This document shows, piece after piece, positions 1 to 6,245 of a stretch of DNA of 28,295 nt. The translations under genes were made by a program, and so were the position numbers. Numbering within the stretch: position 1 is the first letter of the stretch; the number at the start of each line of letters is the position of its first letter. The notes under the pieces were generated by a model. The model saw nothing but the letters and a program-made list of their open reading frames with translations. It was not told the DNA's origin and searched no databases. The stretch covers positions 1 to 28,295 of the forward strand of contig URZO01000055.1 of assembly GCA_900552465.1 (NCBI GenBank), given 5' to 3'. The stretch comes from an uncultured Parabacteroides sp. (GTDB lineage: Bacteria; Bacteroidota; Bacteroidia; Bacteroidales; Tannerellaceae).

Positions 1-1030
1 TGCCGAAGCCTTCGACAAAGCGGATATAATGGTCGGTGAAGGCGCGGAACTTCTCGACCACATCCTGCTTCTTATTCGAATATTCGTCCGTGCCGATATG
101 CACGCGTTTACCGGCAAAGACGGGATTACGCCCTTCCAGGTATTCGCGGAAGAGGGCGTCGACAAACTCGTACGTCTCCGGCTTAAAGAGGTCGAGGTGG
201 TCCATGCCGTACTCTTCACTGCCGATCTCCGGCTTATACTGCGTCAGGGCGAGGGAATGGGCGGGGACGTCTATCTCCGGGATAATCTCCACGCCTAAGC
301 TGTCGGCCAGTTGTTGCAGGGCGATAAACTCCTTCTTCGTATAGAATCCGTCGCGGGCGGTCAGGCCGGGGAAGGTTTCGCATTCCAGGCGGAAGGCGGA
401 ATAGGTCTTGTTCCAGTCGTGATTGTAGTATTGCTTGAAGGCATTATCGTTCAGATGGATCTGGAAGGTGTTCATCTTATAATAAGCCATCATCTTCACA
501 TAGTCGCGCAGCATGCTCATCGGGATAAACTTACGGCCACAATCCATCATGAAGCCACGGATGGCATAGTCGGGATAATCGCGCGCCGTTCCTTTGGGCA
601 ATGCCTGCCCGGCCTCCTGTTCGGACAGTTGGAGCAAGGTGCGGGTGGCCCAGTAAAGCCCTTTGCTCCTGGGAGCGGTCACGGTGACACGGTCGGTGAT
701 CTTTAGGTTATAGCCCTCTTCACCTAAACGGCTATCGGAAGAGAGGGAGAGAACGAAGTCGCCTGCCGACGCGCCGCCCTGCACGACTTTCATCTGCCGG
801 CCGAACATCTGCTCGTAGTCTTCTGCGAACTGCGTGGCGACACGGGCTACGGCCAGGTCTTTACCGGTGTAGACAATACGGGAGGTTGCCGCCGGGGTAA
901 ACATCCCCTGACTCCCTCTCCACTCCTGAAGTTCAGGGATGACGAACGGTTTTTTGTTGTTAGCGGCGTCTGCCTTTCCGGGCAATAAGAACAAGGCTGC
1001 CGAGAGCAGCCAATAGAGTTGTATCTTCAT
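1..1030 (-). CDS. Beta-N-acetylhexosaminidase, GH20 (3' part beyond the window)
   Basis: Secreted or periplasmic exo-hexosaminidase expected to remove terminal GlcNAc/GalNAc from host or dietary glycans. Reading left from the ATG at 1030 gives about 343 codons with no stop before the window edge, so the C-terminus is missing. The N-terminus MKIQLYWLLSAALFLLPGKA is a signal peptide with a likely cleavage after ADA. It is followed by the small alpha/beta domain usual before the barrel in GH20 enzymes, then the catalytic barrel starting near RDYPDYAIRGFMMDCGRKFI. The family signature appears as VHIGTDEY, placing the catalytic Asp-Glu pair at residues 315-316. It diverges from tcdA. A TATCTTTG -7 box lies 23 bases before the start. 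The family call is firm; the exact substrate is not readable. Confidence 0.93.
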   Translation of the reverse strand, partial: MKIQLYWLLSAALFLLPGKADAANNKKPFVIPELQEWRGSQGMFTPAATSRIVYTGKDLAVARVATQFAEDYEQMFGRQMKVVQGGASAGDFVLSLSSDSRLGEEGYNLKITDRVTVTAPRSKGLYWATRTLLQLSEQEAGQALPKGTARDYPDYAIRGFMMDCGRKFIPMSMLRDYVKMMAYYKMNTFQIHLNDNAFKQYYNHDWNKTYSAFRLECETFPGLTARDGFYTKKEFIALQQLADSLGVEIIPEIDVPAHSLALTQYKPEIGSEEYGMDHLDLFKPETYEFVDALFREYLEGRNPVFAGKRVHIGTDEYSNKKQDVVEKFRAFTDHYIRFVEGFG

Positions 1031-1052
1031 AGGTATCTGAATTAAAATGTGA

Positions 1053-1060
1053 CAAAGATA
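1053..1060 (-). promoter_or_regulatory. Bacteroidota -7 promoter box for the GH20 gene
   Basis: On the minus strand this reads TATCTTTG, an exact match to TAnnTTTG. A transcript would start near 1046, giving a leader of about 16 bases before the ATG at 1030. No convincing TTG -33 element was found at the usual 19-21 bp spacing, so the call rests on the -7 box and its position. Confidence 0.4.
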
Positions 1061-1092
1061 TATAAAAGGACGGACGTTTCTGATTGATTTAT

Positions 1093-1100
1093 TACTTTTG
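1093..1100 (+). promoter_or_regulatory. Bacteroidota -7 promoter box for tcdA
   Basis: TACTTTTG matches TAnnTTTG exactly and lies 17 bases before the tcdA ATG, predicting a very short leader of roughly 11 bases. The -33 side (about 1069-1075) has no clear TTG. Together with the box at 1053-1060 it makes an 87-bp divergent promoter region. Confidence 0.42.
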
Positions 1101-1117
1101 CAACCAAAATCTTTCTA

Positions 1118-1843
1118 ATGAGTTACAATTGGAACACGCGGACGGAACTTTTGTTAGGCGCCGACCGGATGGAACAGCTTGCACATAGCCATGTATTGGT
1201 CGTCGGATTAGGGGGCGTCGGTGCATACGCCGCCGAACAGATATGCCGGGCAGGAATCGGACACATGACGATTGTCGATGCCGACACCGTGAACGAGAGC
1301 AACATCAACCGGCAACTTCCGGCCTTACATTCCACATTAGGGATGCCGAAAGCCGAAGTCATGGCCCGCCGCCTGTTGGACATCAACCCGCGTCTGAAGC
1401 TGACCGTCATCAACGAATTCCTGCGTGACGAAAGGACGGAAGAGGTACTCTCCGCCACCCGCTACGATTTCATTGTCGACGCGATCGATTCCCTCAGCCC
1501 GAAAGTATTCCTCCTGTATCACGCTCACAGGAAAGGGATTCCGGTCGTCTCTTCCATGGGGGCCGGAGCCAAGACGGACCCGTCGCAAGTCCGGATCGCG
1601 GACATATCGAAAACCTGCAACTGCGCCCTGGCAAAACCCGTACGCAAACGGTTGCGCGGACTGGGCCTGAACAAAGGGATTCCGGTTGTTTTCTCCACAG
1701 AGATAGCCAACCCGGACGCCGTCGTAGAGGTCGAAGGCGAACAGTGCAAACGCACCACCACCGGAACCGTCTCGTACATGCCGGCGATATTCGGCTGCTA
1801 TCTGGCGTCGTATGTTATTAACCAGTTGAAAGTTGAGAAATAA
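1118..1843 (+). CDS. tcdA: tRNA threonylcarbamoyladenosine dehydratase TcdA (CsdL)
   Basis: ThiF/MoeB-superfamily E1-like enzyme that uses ATP to convert t6A37 of ANN-decoding tRNAs to the cyclic form ct6A; cytosolic. The 241-aa product has the nucleotide-binding glycine loop VVGLGGVGAYAAEQICRAGI (about residues 27-46), then IVDADTVNESNINRQL and the family-typical KPVRKRLRGLGLNKGIPVVF and GTVSYMPAIFGCYLASYVI. Length fits the family, which is shorter than MoeB or ThiF partners of ubiquitin-like proteins, and no sulfur-carrier gene is nearby. The last codons (NQLKVEK and stop) fall inside a copy of the AGTTGAA heptad repeat, so the C-terminal tail may have been altered by repeat insertion. The lolD-like ATG follows two bases after the stop. 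Confidence 0.93.
   Translation: MSYNWNTRTELLLGADRMEQLAHSHVLVVGLGGVGAYAAEQICRAGIGHMTIVDADTVNESNINRQLPALHSTLGMPKAEVMARRLLDINPRLKLTVINEFLRDERTEEVLSATRYDFIVDAIDSLSPKVFLLYHAHRKGIPVVSSMGAGAKTDPSQVRIADISKTCNCALAKPVRKRLRGLGLNKGIPVVFSTEIANPDAVVEVEGEQCKRTTTGTVSYMPAIFGCYLASYVINQLKVEK
1824..1841 (+). repeat. Short AGTTGAA heptad repeat overlapping the tcdA stop
   Basis: Two 7-bp units (AGTTGAA, then AGTTGAG) encode the last residues of TcdA. The 20 bases from 1823 match 18 of 20 bases starting at 11841, in the array upstream of the COG3910-like ATPase gene. Confidence 0.5.
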
Positions 1844-1845
1844 GA

Positions 1846-2502
1846 ATGATACAAACAGAAGGAATAACCAAGAGCTTCGGCTCCCTGCAAGTGCTGAAAG
1901 GCATCGACCTGACGATTAACGAAGGCGAGGTTGTCGCTATCGTCGGCCCGAGCGGGGCAGGCAAAACGACCCTGTTGCAGATCGTCGGGACATTGGATGC
2001 GCCCGACAGCGGCAAACTGTATATCAACGGGACGGAAACCGTACGTCTTTCGGAAGAAAAGCTGGCGGCTTTCCGGAACAAAAACATCGGCTTCGTCTTC
2101 CAGTTCCACCAGCTCCTGCCGGAGTTCACGGCCCTGGAAAACGTGATGATCCCCGCTCTTATCGCCCGCGAAAAACCGGCAACGGCAGAGAAAAGAGCCA
2201 AAGAGATTCTGGACTTCATGAGCCTGACCGACCGGATGTCTCACAAGCCGAACGAGCTTTCGGGTGGCGAGAAACAGCGCGTAGCCGTAGCCCGCGCCCT
2301 GATCAACAACCCGTCCGTCATCCTTGCCGACGAACCCTCGGGCAGCCTGGATACCCGCAACAAGGAAGAACTTCACAAGCTCTTCTTCGACCTGCGCGAC
2401 CAGATGCACCAGACCTTCGTCATCGTCACACACGACGAGCAACTGGCAAACGACACGGACCGCGTAATCCACATCAAAGACGGCATCATTCATAATTCAT
2501 AA
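1846..2502 (+). CDS. LolD-like ABC transporter ATP-binding protein
   Basis: ATPase subunit of the MacB/LolCDE type of ABC system, which works on lipoproteins, peptides or other substrates at the inner membrane without classic import. The 218-aa product shows Walker A GPSGAGKTT (34-42), a Q-loop FQFHQLLPEFTALENV, the signature LSGGEKQRVAVARAL, Walker B VILADEPSGSLD and the H-loop histidine in VTHDEQ. The LLPEFTALENV stretch is typical of LolD/FtsE-like proteins. No permease (LolC/E or MacB) gene lies beside it, so its membrane partner is encoded elsewhere. The start is two bases after the tcdA stop, implying one transcript. Its final codons (IHNS and stop) are the first units of an ATTCATA tandem repeat. 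Naming it LolD rather than a MacB-type ATPase is an inference. Confidence 0.87.
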   Translation: MIQTEGITKSFGSLQVLKGIDLTINEGEVVAIVGPSGAGKTTLLQIVGTLDAPDSGKLYINGTETVRLSEEKLAAFRNKNIGFVFQFHQLLPEFTALENVMIPALIAREKPATAEKRAKEILDFMSLTDRMSHKPNELSGGEKQRVAVARALINNPSVILADEPSGSLDTRNKEELHKLFFDLRDQMHQTFVIVTHDEQLANDTDRVIHIKDGIIHNS

Positions 2503-2520
2503 TTCACAATTCATAATTCT
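2488..2520 (+). repeat. ATTCATA tandem heptad repeat, about 4.7 copies
   Basis: Units ATTCATA, ATTCATA, ATTCACA, ATTCATA and a partial ATTCT follow each other with a strict 7-bp period. The array contains the stop codon of the LolD-like gene (2500-2502) and ends five bases before the transporter ATG. Its period is the same as the arrays at 11842-11874 and 11926-11951. Confidence 0.8.
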
Positions 2521-2525
2521 ATCAC

Positions 2526-3899
2526 ATGTCCCATCATCATAACAGAGCAACATTCGGTAGTAAATTAGGTGTAATCCTGGCAACAGTAGGCTGTGCCGTC
2601 GGACTGGGTAATATCTGGCGGTTCCCTTACATGGTCGGTTCCAACGGGGGAGCGGCTTTCCTCCTGATCTATATCGTCTGCATTATCTTATTAGGGCTTC
2701 CGGTGATGATCACGGAATTTTTCATCGGACGTCATTCCCGCAAAAACGCGGCCGGCGCCTTCAAGGTTATGGCACCGGGGACAAAATGGTCTCTTATCGG
2801 ATACAACGGCGTGCTGGCTGCATTCCTGATCCTGGGCTTTTACTCGGTAGTGGCAGGTTGGACGCTCGAATATATCATGCAGGCGCTGGACGGTTCACTT
2901 GTGGGCAAGACAGCTGCCGACTTCAAGCTGGACTTCGAGCAATTCTCTTCCGGAATCGTACGCCCTATAGGCTGGACGATTGCCTTCATCGCCCTGACGC
3001 ATATCATCATCATCTCCGGCGTAAAAGGCGGTATCGAGCGGGCGTCCAAAATCATGATGCCCATGTTATTCCTGATTCTGATTGCCCTCTGCATCCGTTC
3101 GGTCACGTTGCCGAATGCCGGGAAAGGGCTGGCGTTCCTGTTCAATCCGGACTTCAGCAAAATCTCCTCATCGGTTGTGCTCAGCGCAATGGGACAGGCT
3201 TTCTTCTCGCTTAGCATCGGAATGGGGTGCCTGATTACTTACTCGTCTTACTTCAAGAAAGACACGAAACTCCAAACAACGGCCCTGCAAGTCACAGTCC
3301 TGGACACGCTGGTGGCCATATTGGCGGGAGTGATGATATTCCCGGCGGTATTCAGTTTCGGTATCGCTCCGACGGCGGGTCCTGAGCTGGTGTTCATCAC
3401 GCTGCCGAACGTATTCGAACAACTGCCCTTAGGCTGGCTTTGGTCCACCGTCTTCTTCGTCCTGCTCGCCCTGGCGGCTCTGACTTCGACCATCTCGTTG
3501 CACGAGGTGGCAACGGCATACGTACACGAAGAATACCATATCTCACGGAAGAAGGCTGCCTGGTTCGTTTCGGGCGGCGTGCTGACATTGGGCGTGCTCA
3601 GTTCGCTCTCGTTCAGTGTGCTGAGAGAGTTCACGATCGGCGGATTGATTTTCTTCGATGCGCTGGATTACCTGACGGCAAAGATCATGCTTCCCCTGGG
3701 CGGTATGCTGATCTGTATCTTTGTCGGAACACGTGTCGACCGCAAGATACTGAAAGCCGAGTTGACGAACGAAGGGACCGTCCCGTTCCACTTCTTCAAC
3801 ACCTACGCCTTTTTCATGAAGTACATCGCCCCGGTTGCCATCGGCCTGATCTTCCTCAACGAGTTAGGACTGATCAACAGGATTATAAAACTGTTTTAA
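2526..3899 (+). CDS. Sodium-dependent transporter, neurotransmitter:sodium symporter (NSS) family
   Basis: Inner-membrane Na+-coupled symporter of the LeuT/MhsT/TnaT group, most likely importing an amino acid. The 457-aa length and about 11 hydrophobic segments fit bacterial NSS members with 11 rather than 12 helices. TM1 carries the family hallmark VGLGNIWRFPYMVGSNGGAA, which includes the unwound substrate and Na+ site. TM6 has the equivalent SLSIGMGCLITYSSYF. It starts 23 bases after the LolD-like stop, across the heptad repeat, and may be cotranscribed with tcdA and that gene. No separate -7 box was seen in the gap. Substrate is not readable from sequence. Confidence 0.92.
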   Translation: MSHHHNRATFGSKLGVILATVGCAVGLGNIWRFPYMVGSNGGAAFLLIYIVCIILLGLPVMITEFFIGRHSRKNAAGAFKVMAPGTKWSLIGYNGVLAAFLILGFYSVVAGWTLEYIMQALDGSLVGKTAADFKLDFEQFSSGIVRPIGWTIAFIALTHIIIISGVKGGIERASKIMMPMLFLILIALCIRSVTLPNAGKGLAFLFNPDFSKISSSVVLSAMGQAFFSLSIGMGCLITYSSYFKKDTKLQTTALQVTVLDTLVAILAGVMIFPAVFSFGIAPTAGPELVFITLPNVFEQLPLGWLWSTVFFVLLALAALTSTISLHEVATAYVHEEYHISRKKAAWFVSGGVLTLGVLSSLSFSVLREFTIGGLIFFDALDYLTAKIMLPLGGMLICIFVGTRVDRKILKAELTNEGTVPFHFFNTYAFFMKYIAPVAIGLIFLNELGLINRIIKLF

Positions 3900-3911
3900 A
3901 ATACCCCGGGA

Positions 3912-3937
3912 AGTTCCTTGCATATCTGCAGGGAACT
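3912..3937. promoter_or_regulatory. 11-bp-arm palindrome over the toxin-antitoxin promoter (probable operator)
   Basis: AGTTCCTTGCA at 3912-3922 and TGCAGGGAACT at 3927-3937 are inverted copies with one mismatch (a G-U pair in RNA) and a TATC loop. The left arm contains the TTG that can serve as -33 element, and the right arm ends three bases before the -7 box. This placement is typical of operators bound by toxin-antitoxin complexes. It lies 12 bases after the transporter stop, but no T-run follows, so a terminator is the weaker reading. Confidence 0.5.
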
Positions 3938-3947
3938 CTTACCTTTG
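3918..3947 (+). promoter_or_regulatory. Promoter of the toxin-antitoxin operon
   Basis: TTG at 3918-3920, a 19-bp spacer and TACCTTTG at 3940-3947 match the Bacteroidota -33/-7 consensus (TTG, about 19-20 bp, TAnnTTTG). A start near 3954 precedes the ATG at 3981 by about 27 bases and rules out the upstream in-frame ATG at 3918 as translation start, because that codon lies within the promoter. Confidence 0.55.
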
Positions 3948-3980
3948 TGGAACAGTACTCATTTAATAAACAATCGCCTT

Positions 3981-4244
3981 ATGGAAATCAAAACCATTAG
4001 AAAAAAGAAAGCAGTAACTTCCTGCAAAATTAAATGCAAGACCTTCCCGTCATGGGAGGAAGTGCAACAAAAAAGAGATGCGAGGAACTCCCGTTATGGA
4101 TTCGACCCGGCAACCGGATGCGGAACACTATCCGTCGAGCAATTGACCGAAATGATCCGGGAAGCGGAGGCAGGTCCGTTCTATACACTTGAAGAAGGCA
4201 AACAAATGATACAACAATGGAGGGAACAAAGGCAAAACCGGTAA
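3981..4244 (+). CDS. Small putative antitoxin, first gene of a type II toxin-antitoxin pair
   Basis: An 87-aa basic-to-acidic protein beginning MEIKTIRKKKAVTS. The reading frame is open from an ATG at 3918, but that codon sits on the promoter, so 3981 is chosen. The N-terminal half has three Lys-rich runs and two cysteines (SCKIKCKTFPSW). The C-terminal half, LTEMIREAEAGPFYTLEE followed by an M..W pattern, resembles the C-terminal toxin-binding tails of RelB/ParD-like antitoxins. I do not recognise a named DNA-binding domain. The assignment rests on size, the 28-bp overlap with the RelE/ParE-like gene and the palindrome over its promoter. Base composition is more AT-rich than the neighbours, consistent with acquisition. 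Confidence 0.6.
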   Translation: MEIKTIRKKKAVTSCKIKCKTFPSWEEVQQKRDARNSRYGFDPATGCGTLSVEQLTEMIREAEAGPFYTLEEGKQMIQQWREQRQNR

Positions 4245-4552
4245 TCGCCTCATTGCTTTTTTATTCATCAGTCGACCAAATCTTTACCTATGGAAAAATG
4301 ACCTTCGGTGAACAAACAGCAATCAAATACGAGAACCTGATATATGAAAAAGTGCAGCAATTAGCCACAGACTACTTGTTGCATGCAGAATATCCATATC
4401 TTCCCACCAAAGATAAGCGATATAGAAGGATTGTCCTTCCAGCCCATCTGATCGTCTACCGCATAACGGCTAAACAAATTGAAGTTTTAGACATTATACA
4501 TCAGGCGCAAAGTATTTCACACATAAAACAATTAAGAAACATCAAACCATAA
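4217..4552 (+). CDS. RelE/ParE-family toxin
   Basis: A 111-aa protein with the RelE/ParE fold pattern: an N-terminal strand (PVIASLLFYSSVDQIF), a helical hairpin (FGEQTAIKYENLIYEKVQQL), and a C-terminal sheet ending YRRIVLPAHLIVYRITAKQI then VLDIIHQAQSI. The Y-R-x-x-V...H-L-I-x-Y-R-I and L-x-I-I-H pattern is characteristic. RelE members cut ribosome-bound mRNA while ParE members poison gyrase; the sequence does not decide between them. The ATG at 4217 lies inside the antitoxin frame (28-bp overlap), suggesting translational coupling. The next in-frame Met (near 4298) would remove the first strand and is unlikely. Confidence 0.77.
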   Translation: MEGTKAKPVIASLLFYSSVDQIFTYGKMTFGEQTAIKYENLIYEKVQQLATDYLLHAEYPYLPTKDKRYRRIVLPAHLIVYRITAKQIEVLDIIHQAQSISHIKQLRNIKP

Positions 4553-4564
4553 ATAAATCAAACT

Positions 4565-5335
4565 ATGAACTGGCGAGACCTTCTCTATTTCTCCAAAGGC
4601 GAAAGGCGGGCGTTGACCTTGCTGCTTTGCTTGATTACAATCTCCTGGATTTTATTGCTTTGGACAGGCAGAAAAGCGATGCCTGTCGCTTCGGAAACGG
4701 ATGCCCATCGGACGGGAAAGCGACTGGCATCGGAGGAAAGACGGATTATCACCGGAAAAGACACCACTAAAGAGGAAAAAGAATCCATCCGAAAAGAGTC
4801 CGGATTACATCCAAGGGTAAACGAAAATACCCTTAAGGGTAAAAATCCTACCCTTAAAGGTAGCTCTCCCTACCCTACAGGGAAAACACGGAAAGCATAC
4901 AAGCCATACGTCCGGACGGAAAAGTTCCCGGAAGGGACGCTCGTCGAACTGAATGCAGCCGATACGACCACCCTGAAGAAAGTCCCCGGTATCGGCAGCG
5001 CCTTTGCCCGTCGGATAGTGAAATACAGGGAACTGTTGGGCGGGTTCTACACCGTCGGCCAACTGACGGAAGTGTACGGCATCGACGAAGAACGCTATGC
5101 CGCCCTCGCCCCCTGGTTCTTTACCGACACGCTCTACATCCACAAGCTGAATGTCAACGCCCTGTCTGCCGCAGACCTCCGCCGTCATCCTTACATAGAC
5201 TACCGGCAGGCCCAGGTGATCGAACAGCTCCGCAAACAAAAAAGCAGGCTCTCCGGGTGGGAGAACCTGCAACTGATAGAAGAATTTACAGATATGGACA
5301 GGAAGCGGCTAAGGCCATATCTGTCTTTCCAATAA
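4565..5335 (+). CDS. Membrane-anchored ComEA-like helix-hairpin-helix protein
   Basis: A 256-aa protein with a short cytoplasmic N-terminus (MNWRDLLYFSKGERRA), one membrane segment (LTLLLCLITISWILLLW, about 17-33), a charged low-complexity linker (about 40-115) and two helix-hairpin-helix regions. The first, VELNAADTTTLKKVPGIGSA then FARRIVKYRELLGGF, is the classic ComEA-type motif with the PGIG turn. The second, KLNVNALSAADLRRHPYIDY, is degenerate. ComEA relatives bind double-stranded DNA outside the inner membrane during uptake; Bacteroidales versions are common but often of unproven function. The linker codons contain a cluster of AAGGGTA/TACCCTT motifs. The gene begins 12 bases after the toxin stop and ends five bases from the convergent phosphatase-fold gene. 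Confidence 0.82.
   Translation: MNWRDLLYFSKGERRALTLLLCLITISWILLLWTGRKAMPVASETDAHRTGKRLASEERRIITGKDTTKEEKESIRKESGLHPRVNENTLKGKNPTLKGSSPYPTGKTRKAYKPYVRTEKFPEGTLVELNAADTTTLKKVPGIGSAFARRIVKYRELLGGFYTVGQLTEVYGIDEERYAALAPWFFTDTLYIHKLNVNALSAADLRRHPYIDYRQAQVIEQLRKQKSRLSGWENLQLIEEFTDMDRKRLRPYLSFQ
4813..4876. repeat. Clustered AAGGGTA/TACCCTT inverted motifs within the ComEA-like linker
   Basis: The 7-mer AAGGGTA or its complement TACCCTT occurs exactly at 4813-4819, 4828-4834, 4835-4841 and 4849-4855, with near copies at 4856-4862 and 4871-4876. The two central copies fuse into a perfect 14-bp palindrome, TACCCTTAAGGGTA, at 4828-4841. The repeats stay in frame and encode a Lys/Asn/Thr/Pro-rich linker. 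Confidence 0.7.
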
Positions 5336-5340
5336 AAACA

Positions 5341-6219
5341 TTAAAACTCGGCTTGTATCATCACCGGGAAGTGGTCAGACGGGAAGCGACCATACTGCAT
5401 ATCGTTCAGGACAGCATACTTCCGGACCTTCGTTCCCTTTGTCACCCAGATATAGTCTATCCGGTTCTTCATCTCCGCATCGAGCTTGAAGCTGCTGAAG
5501 GTTCCTTCCGTTCCATAGCGCGGTTGTTCGCTCAGGTTGTAGGAGTCGAGCAGCAAGCCGTCAGAGGCAAGCGTCACGATCGGCTCGTCGGTCGGGACAG
5601 CGTTGAAGTCGCCGGTAGCAAAGACCGTCGCATCCGTCCCGGCAATCTGCTTGATGCGGGCGAGCAGCAGTTTGGACGATTCGCGGCGTGCCACCTTTCC
5701 CTGGTGGTCGTAGTGAGAGTTGAAGAAATAGAACTCCTTGCCGCTCTCTCTGTCGCGAAACTTGCCCCACGAGCAGATCCGGTTGCAACACGTCACGTCC
5801 CAGCCTTTACCCGGAACCTCCGGTGTTTCGGAGAACCAGAAGTTTCCCTGATCCAAAAGCTCAAAGCGGCCGGTCTTATAGAAGATGGCGGAGTGCTCGC
5901 CTGCCTCTTCACCGTCATCGCGTCCGGCGCCGATATAGGCGTAACCGTCCAGCTCGACGATCCCGTCCAGCATGTGCTTGAAGCCTTCCTGTGTCCCGAA
6001 AATATCGAAATCATGAAAACGTATCAGCCCCTTTACCATCTCTTTGCGGTTCGGCCAGGCGTTCACACCGTCGGCCGGCGTATCCATACGGAGGTTGAAG
6101 GTCGCCACATTCAGGCAGCTTTTACCTGCGGCACCCGCTTTCCCCTCTTTCATCGCCCACGATTGCAGGAAAGCGGCCAGCAAGAGGACGGAAACAAATA
6201 CAGCTATTGTCTTTTTCAT
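5341..6219 (-). CDS. Secreted endonuclease/exonuclease/phosphatase-family protein
   Basis: A 292-aa phosphodiesterase or phosphomonoesterase of the DNase I-like metal-dependent fold. A signal peptide (MKKTIAVFVSVLLLAAFLQS) places it outside the inner membrane. Fold motifs appear in order: VATFNLRMDT, FGTQEGF (metal-binding Glu), FFNSHYDHQG (catalytic His), ATGDFNAVP (Asp and Asn), RIDYIWV and SDHFPV (terminal Asp-His pair), so all key residues are present. It starts 26 bases downstream of susD1 and is probably the third gene of that operon, acting on a phosphorylated or phosphodiester-containing substrate handled by the SusCD pair. Nuclease, sphingomyelinase-like and sugar-phosphatase activities are all possible within this family. 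Confidence 0.86.
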   Translation of the reverse strand: MKKTIAVFVSVLLLAAFLQSWAMKEGKAGAAGKSCLNVATFNLRMDTPADGVNAWPNRKEMVKGLIRFHDFDIFGTQEGFKHMLDGIVELDGYAYIGAGRDDGEEAGEHSAIFYKTGRFELLDQGNFWFSETPEVPGKGWDVTCCNRICSWGKFRDRESGKEFYFFNSHYDHQGKVARRESSKLLLARIKQIAGTDATVFATGDFNAVPTDEPIVTLASDGLLLDSYNLSEQPRYGTEGTFSSFKLDAEMKNRIDYIWVTKGTKVRKYAVLNDMQYGRFPSDHFPVMIQAEF

Positions 6220-6245
6220 ATCTTTATTATTTATTGAATGAATCG

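Noticed and set aside
311..706. Plus-strand frames within 29-706
   Set aside because: Antisense to the GH20 gene, whose minus-strand frame is continuous from 1030 to the edge and contains the catalytic motif.
1798..2493. 231-codon minus-strand frame over the LolD-like gene
   Set aside because: Shadow of a fully motif-supported ABC ATPase.
3912..3937. Intrinsic terminator of the NSS transporter gene
   Set aside because: The stem is good but no T-run follows on the plus strand, and the position over a promoter fits an operator better.
5257..6237. 326-codon plus-strand frame over the EEP gene
   Set aside because: The opposite strand encodes a complete phosphoesterase-fold protein with all motifs; this frame also overlaps the end of the ComEA-like gene and has no recognisable domain.
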